A stretch of 64,000 nucleotides of DNA from Solea solea (lineage: Eukaryota; Chordata; Actinopteri; Pleuronectiformes; Soleidae). The stretch is from assembly GCF_958295425.1 (NCBI RefSeq), contig NC_081141.1:20448884-20512883 (forward strand), read 5' to 3'. The notes under the pieces are model-generated. The model saw only the letters and a list, made by a program, of their open reading frames with translations. It searched no databases and was not told the DNA's origin. Positions 63,500-64,000 of the stretch are shown here, one piece after another. Made by a program: the position numbers and the translations under genes. How positions within the stretch are numbered: the stretch's first letter is position 1; every line of letters starts with the position of its first letter.

Positions 63500-64000
63500 G
63501 TGAGTAGACGCAGCAGTCAGATTACGCAGAAAGAGTTGAAACTGGAAAATTTGCTGCTACTTGCTGCCGGTTTGGGTGGATGGAACCTTTACAACTTGTA
63601 GTATTTAGACAAAATAGTATTTTTGTGGAATCAACCTTTAAAACTTAGAGAGAGATGGTTGCACAAGCCCCTCCCCCTTCCAAACACCTGTTTCGAACTG
63701 TCCAAAATCGGTGAAAAAAAAGAGAAAGCAATATGTTTTAAAGTTGCCGTATTTCAGGAACGGTTGATGATACAGATTACATTTTTGGTTTGTGAGCGTC
63801 AGGAGGATTTTTAGGAGCTCCAGAGATGGGTTTTAACATGGGAGTCAATGGGAGGTTTGACCAGAACTCTGAACTTTTAGGAAACAACACACAGGGTTAG
63901 ACAACAGCCATACCATCGTTGTTATGTAAAATTGTCTGTGTAGGTTGGAGTTTGTTTAGAGATTATTTTCATGGACCTCAGCTCAGTATACCACTCTAGC
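63500..64000 (+). other. mpx: Peroxidase intron at the window edge
   Basis: Begins with GTGAGT after the last visible exon. The sequence to the end has no continuing peroxidase coding, so the intron is longer than 500 bp or runs past the window. Confidence 0.7.

Overview
This window is chromosomal DNA from a teleost fish. It has long, AT-rich introns with GT...AG borders, many (GT)n, (TAA)n and (TCC)n microsatellites, teleost-type interspersed repeats, and four protein-coding genes whose proteins are clearly vertebrate. All four genes are on the + strand. All calls come from reading the sequence and from recalled family knowledge; no database search was run.

Region by region: (1) 1-2.5 kb is repeat-derived intergenic DNA. 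(2) 2.65-8.69 kb carries a complete seven-exon tetraspanin, tspan36 of the TSPAN3 group, 245 aa. (3) 9.7-17.2 kb is intergenic and holds a possible mapk4 leader exon. (4) 17.21-27.11 kb carries mapk4 (ERK4), an atypical MAP kinase with eight coding exons and 729 aa. (5) 30.0-39.47 kb carries me2, the mitochondrial NAD-dependent malic enzyme, with a CpG-type promoter and non-coding first exon, then 14 coding exons and 583 aa. mapk4 next to me2 in the same orientation matches the recalled human 18q21 order and supports both names. (6) 42.9-51.5 kb is an RNA-gene domain: seven complete, apparently identical 5S rRNA genes with ~620 bp spacing, 5S remnants, and two tandemly duplicated tRNA-Asn(GTT) genes on the opposite strand. 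(7) 51.5-59.8 kb is gene-poor repeat-bearing DNA. (8) From 59.8 kb to the window end lies the 5' half of a myeloperoxidase-type haem peroxidase gene (mpx-like), which runs off the right edge.

The most unusual region is the 5S cluster. One 5S gene is split by a ~1.5 kb + strand insert with an A-rich 3' end. The insert encodes a decayed ORF1 domain, a piece of apurinic-type endonuclease and the C-terminal CX2CX8HX4C motif of an L1/Tx1-like non-LTR retrotransposon, so it looks like an internally deleted derivative of a 5S-rDNA-targeting element (Mutsu-like). A further insertion carrying a solo-LTR-like block lies in the next 5S spacer. Other points worth checking are a decayed copy of me2 exon 14, with an in-frame stop, behind a good splice acceptor; an Arg-to-Cys change in the otherwise conserved TKWYRSPR motif of mapk4; tandem CATGTGA E-boxes just upstream of tspan36; and two distant copies of the same nested repeat.

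The protein genes show no operon-like logic. They are independent vertebrate genes for membrane organisation (tspan36), signalling (mapk4), mitochondrial malate metabolism (me2) and granulocyte oxidative defence (mpx-like), with a Pol III RNA-gene cluster between me2 and the peroxidase.
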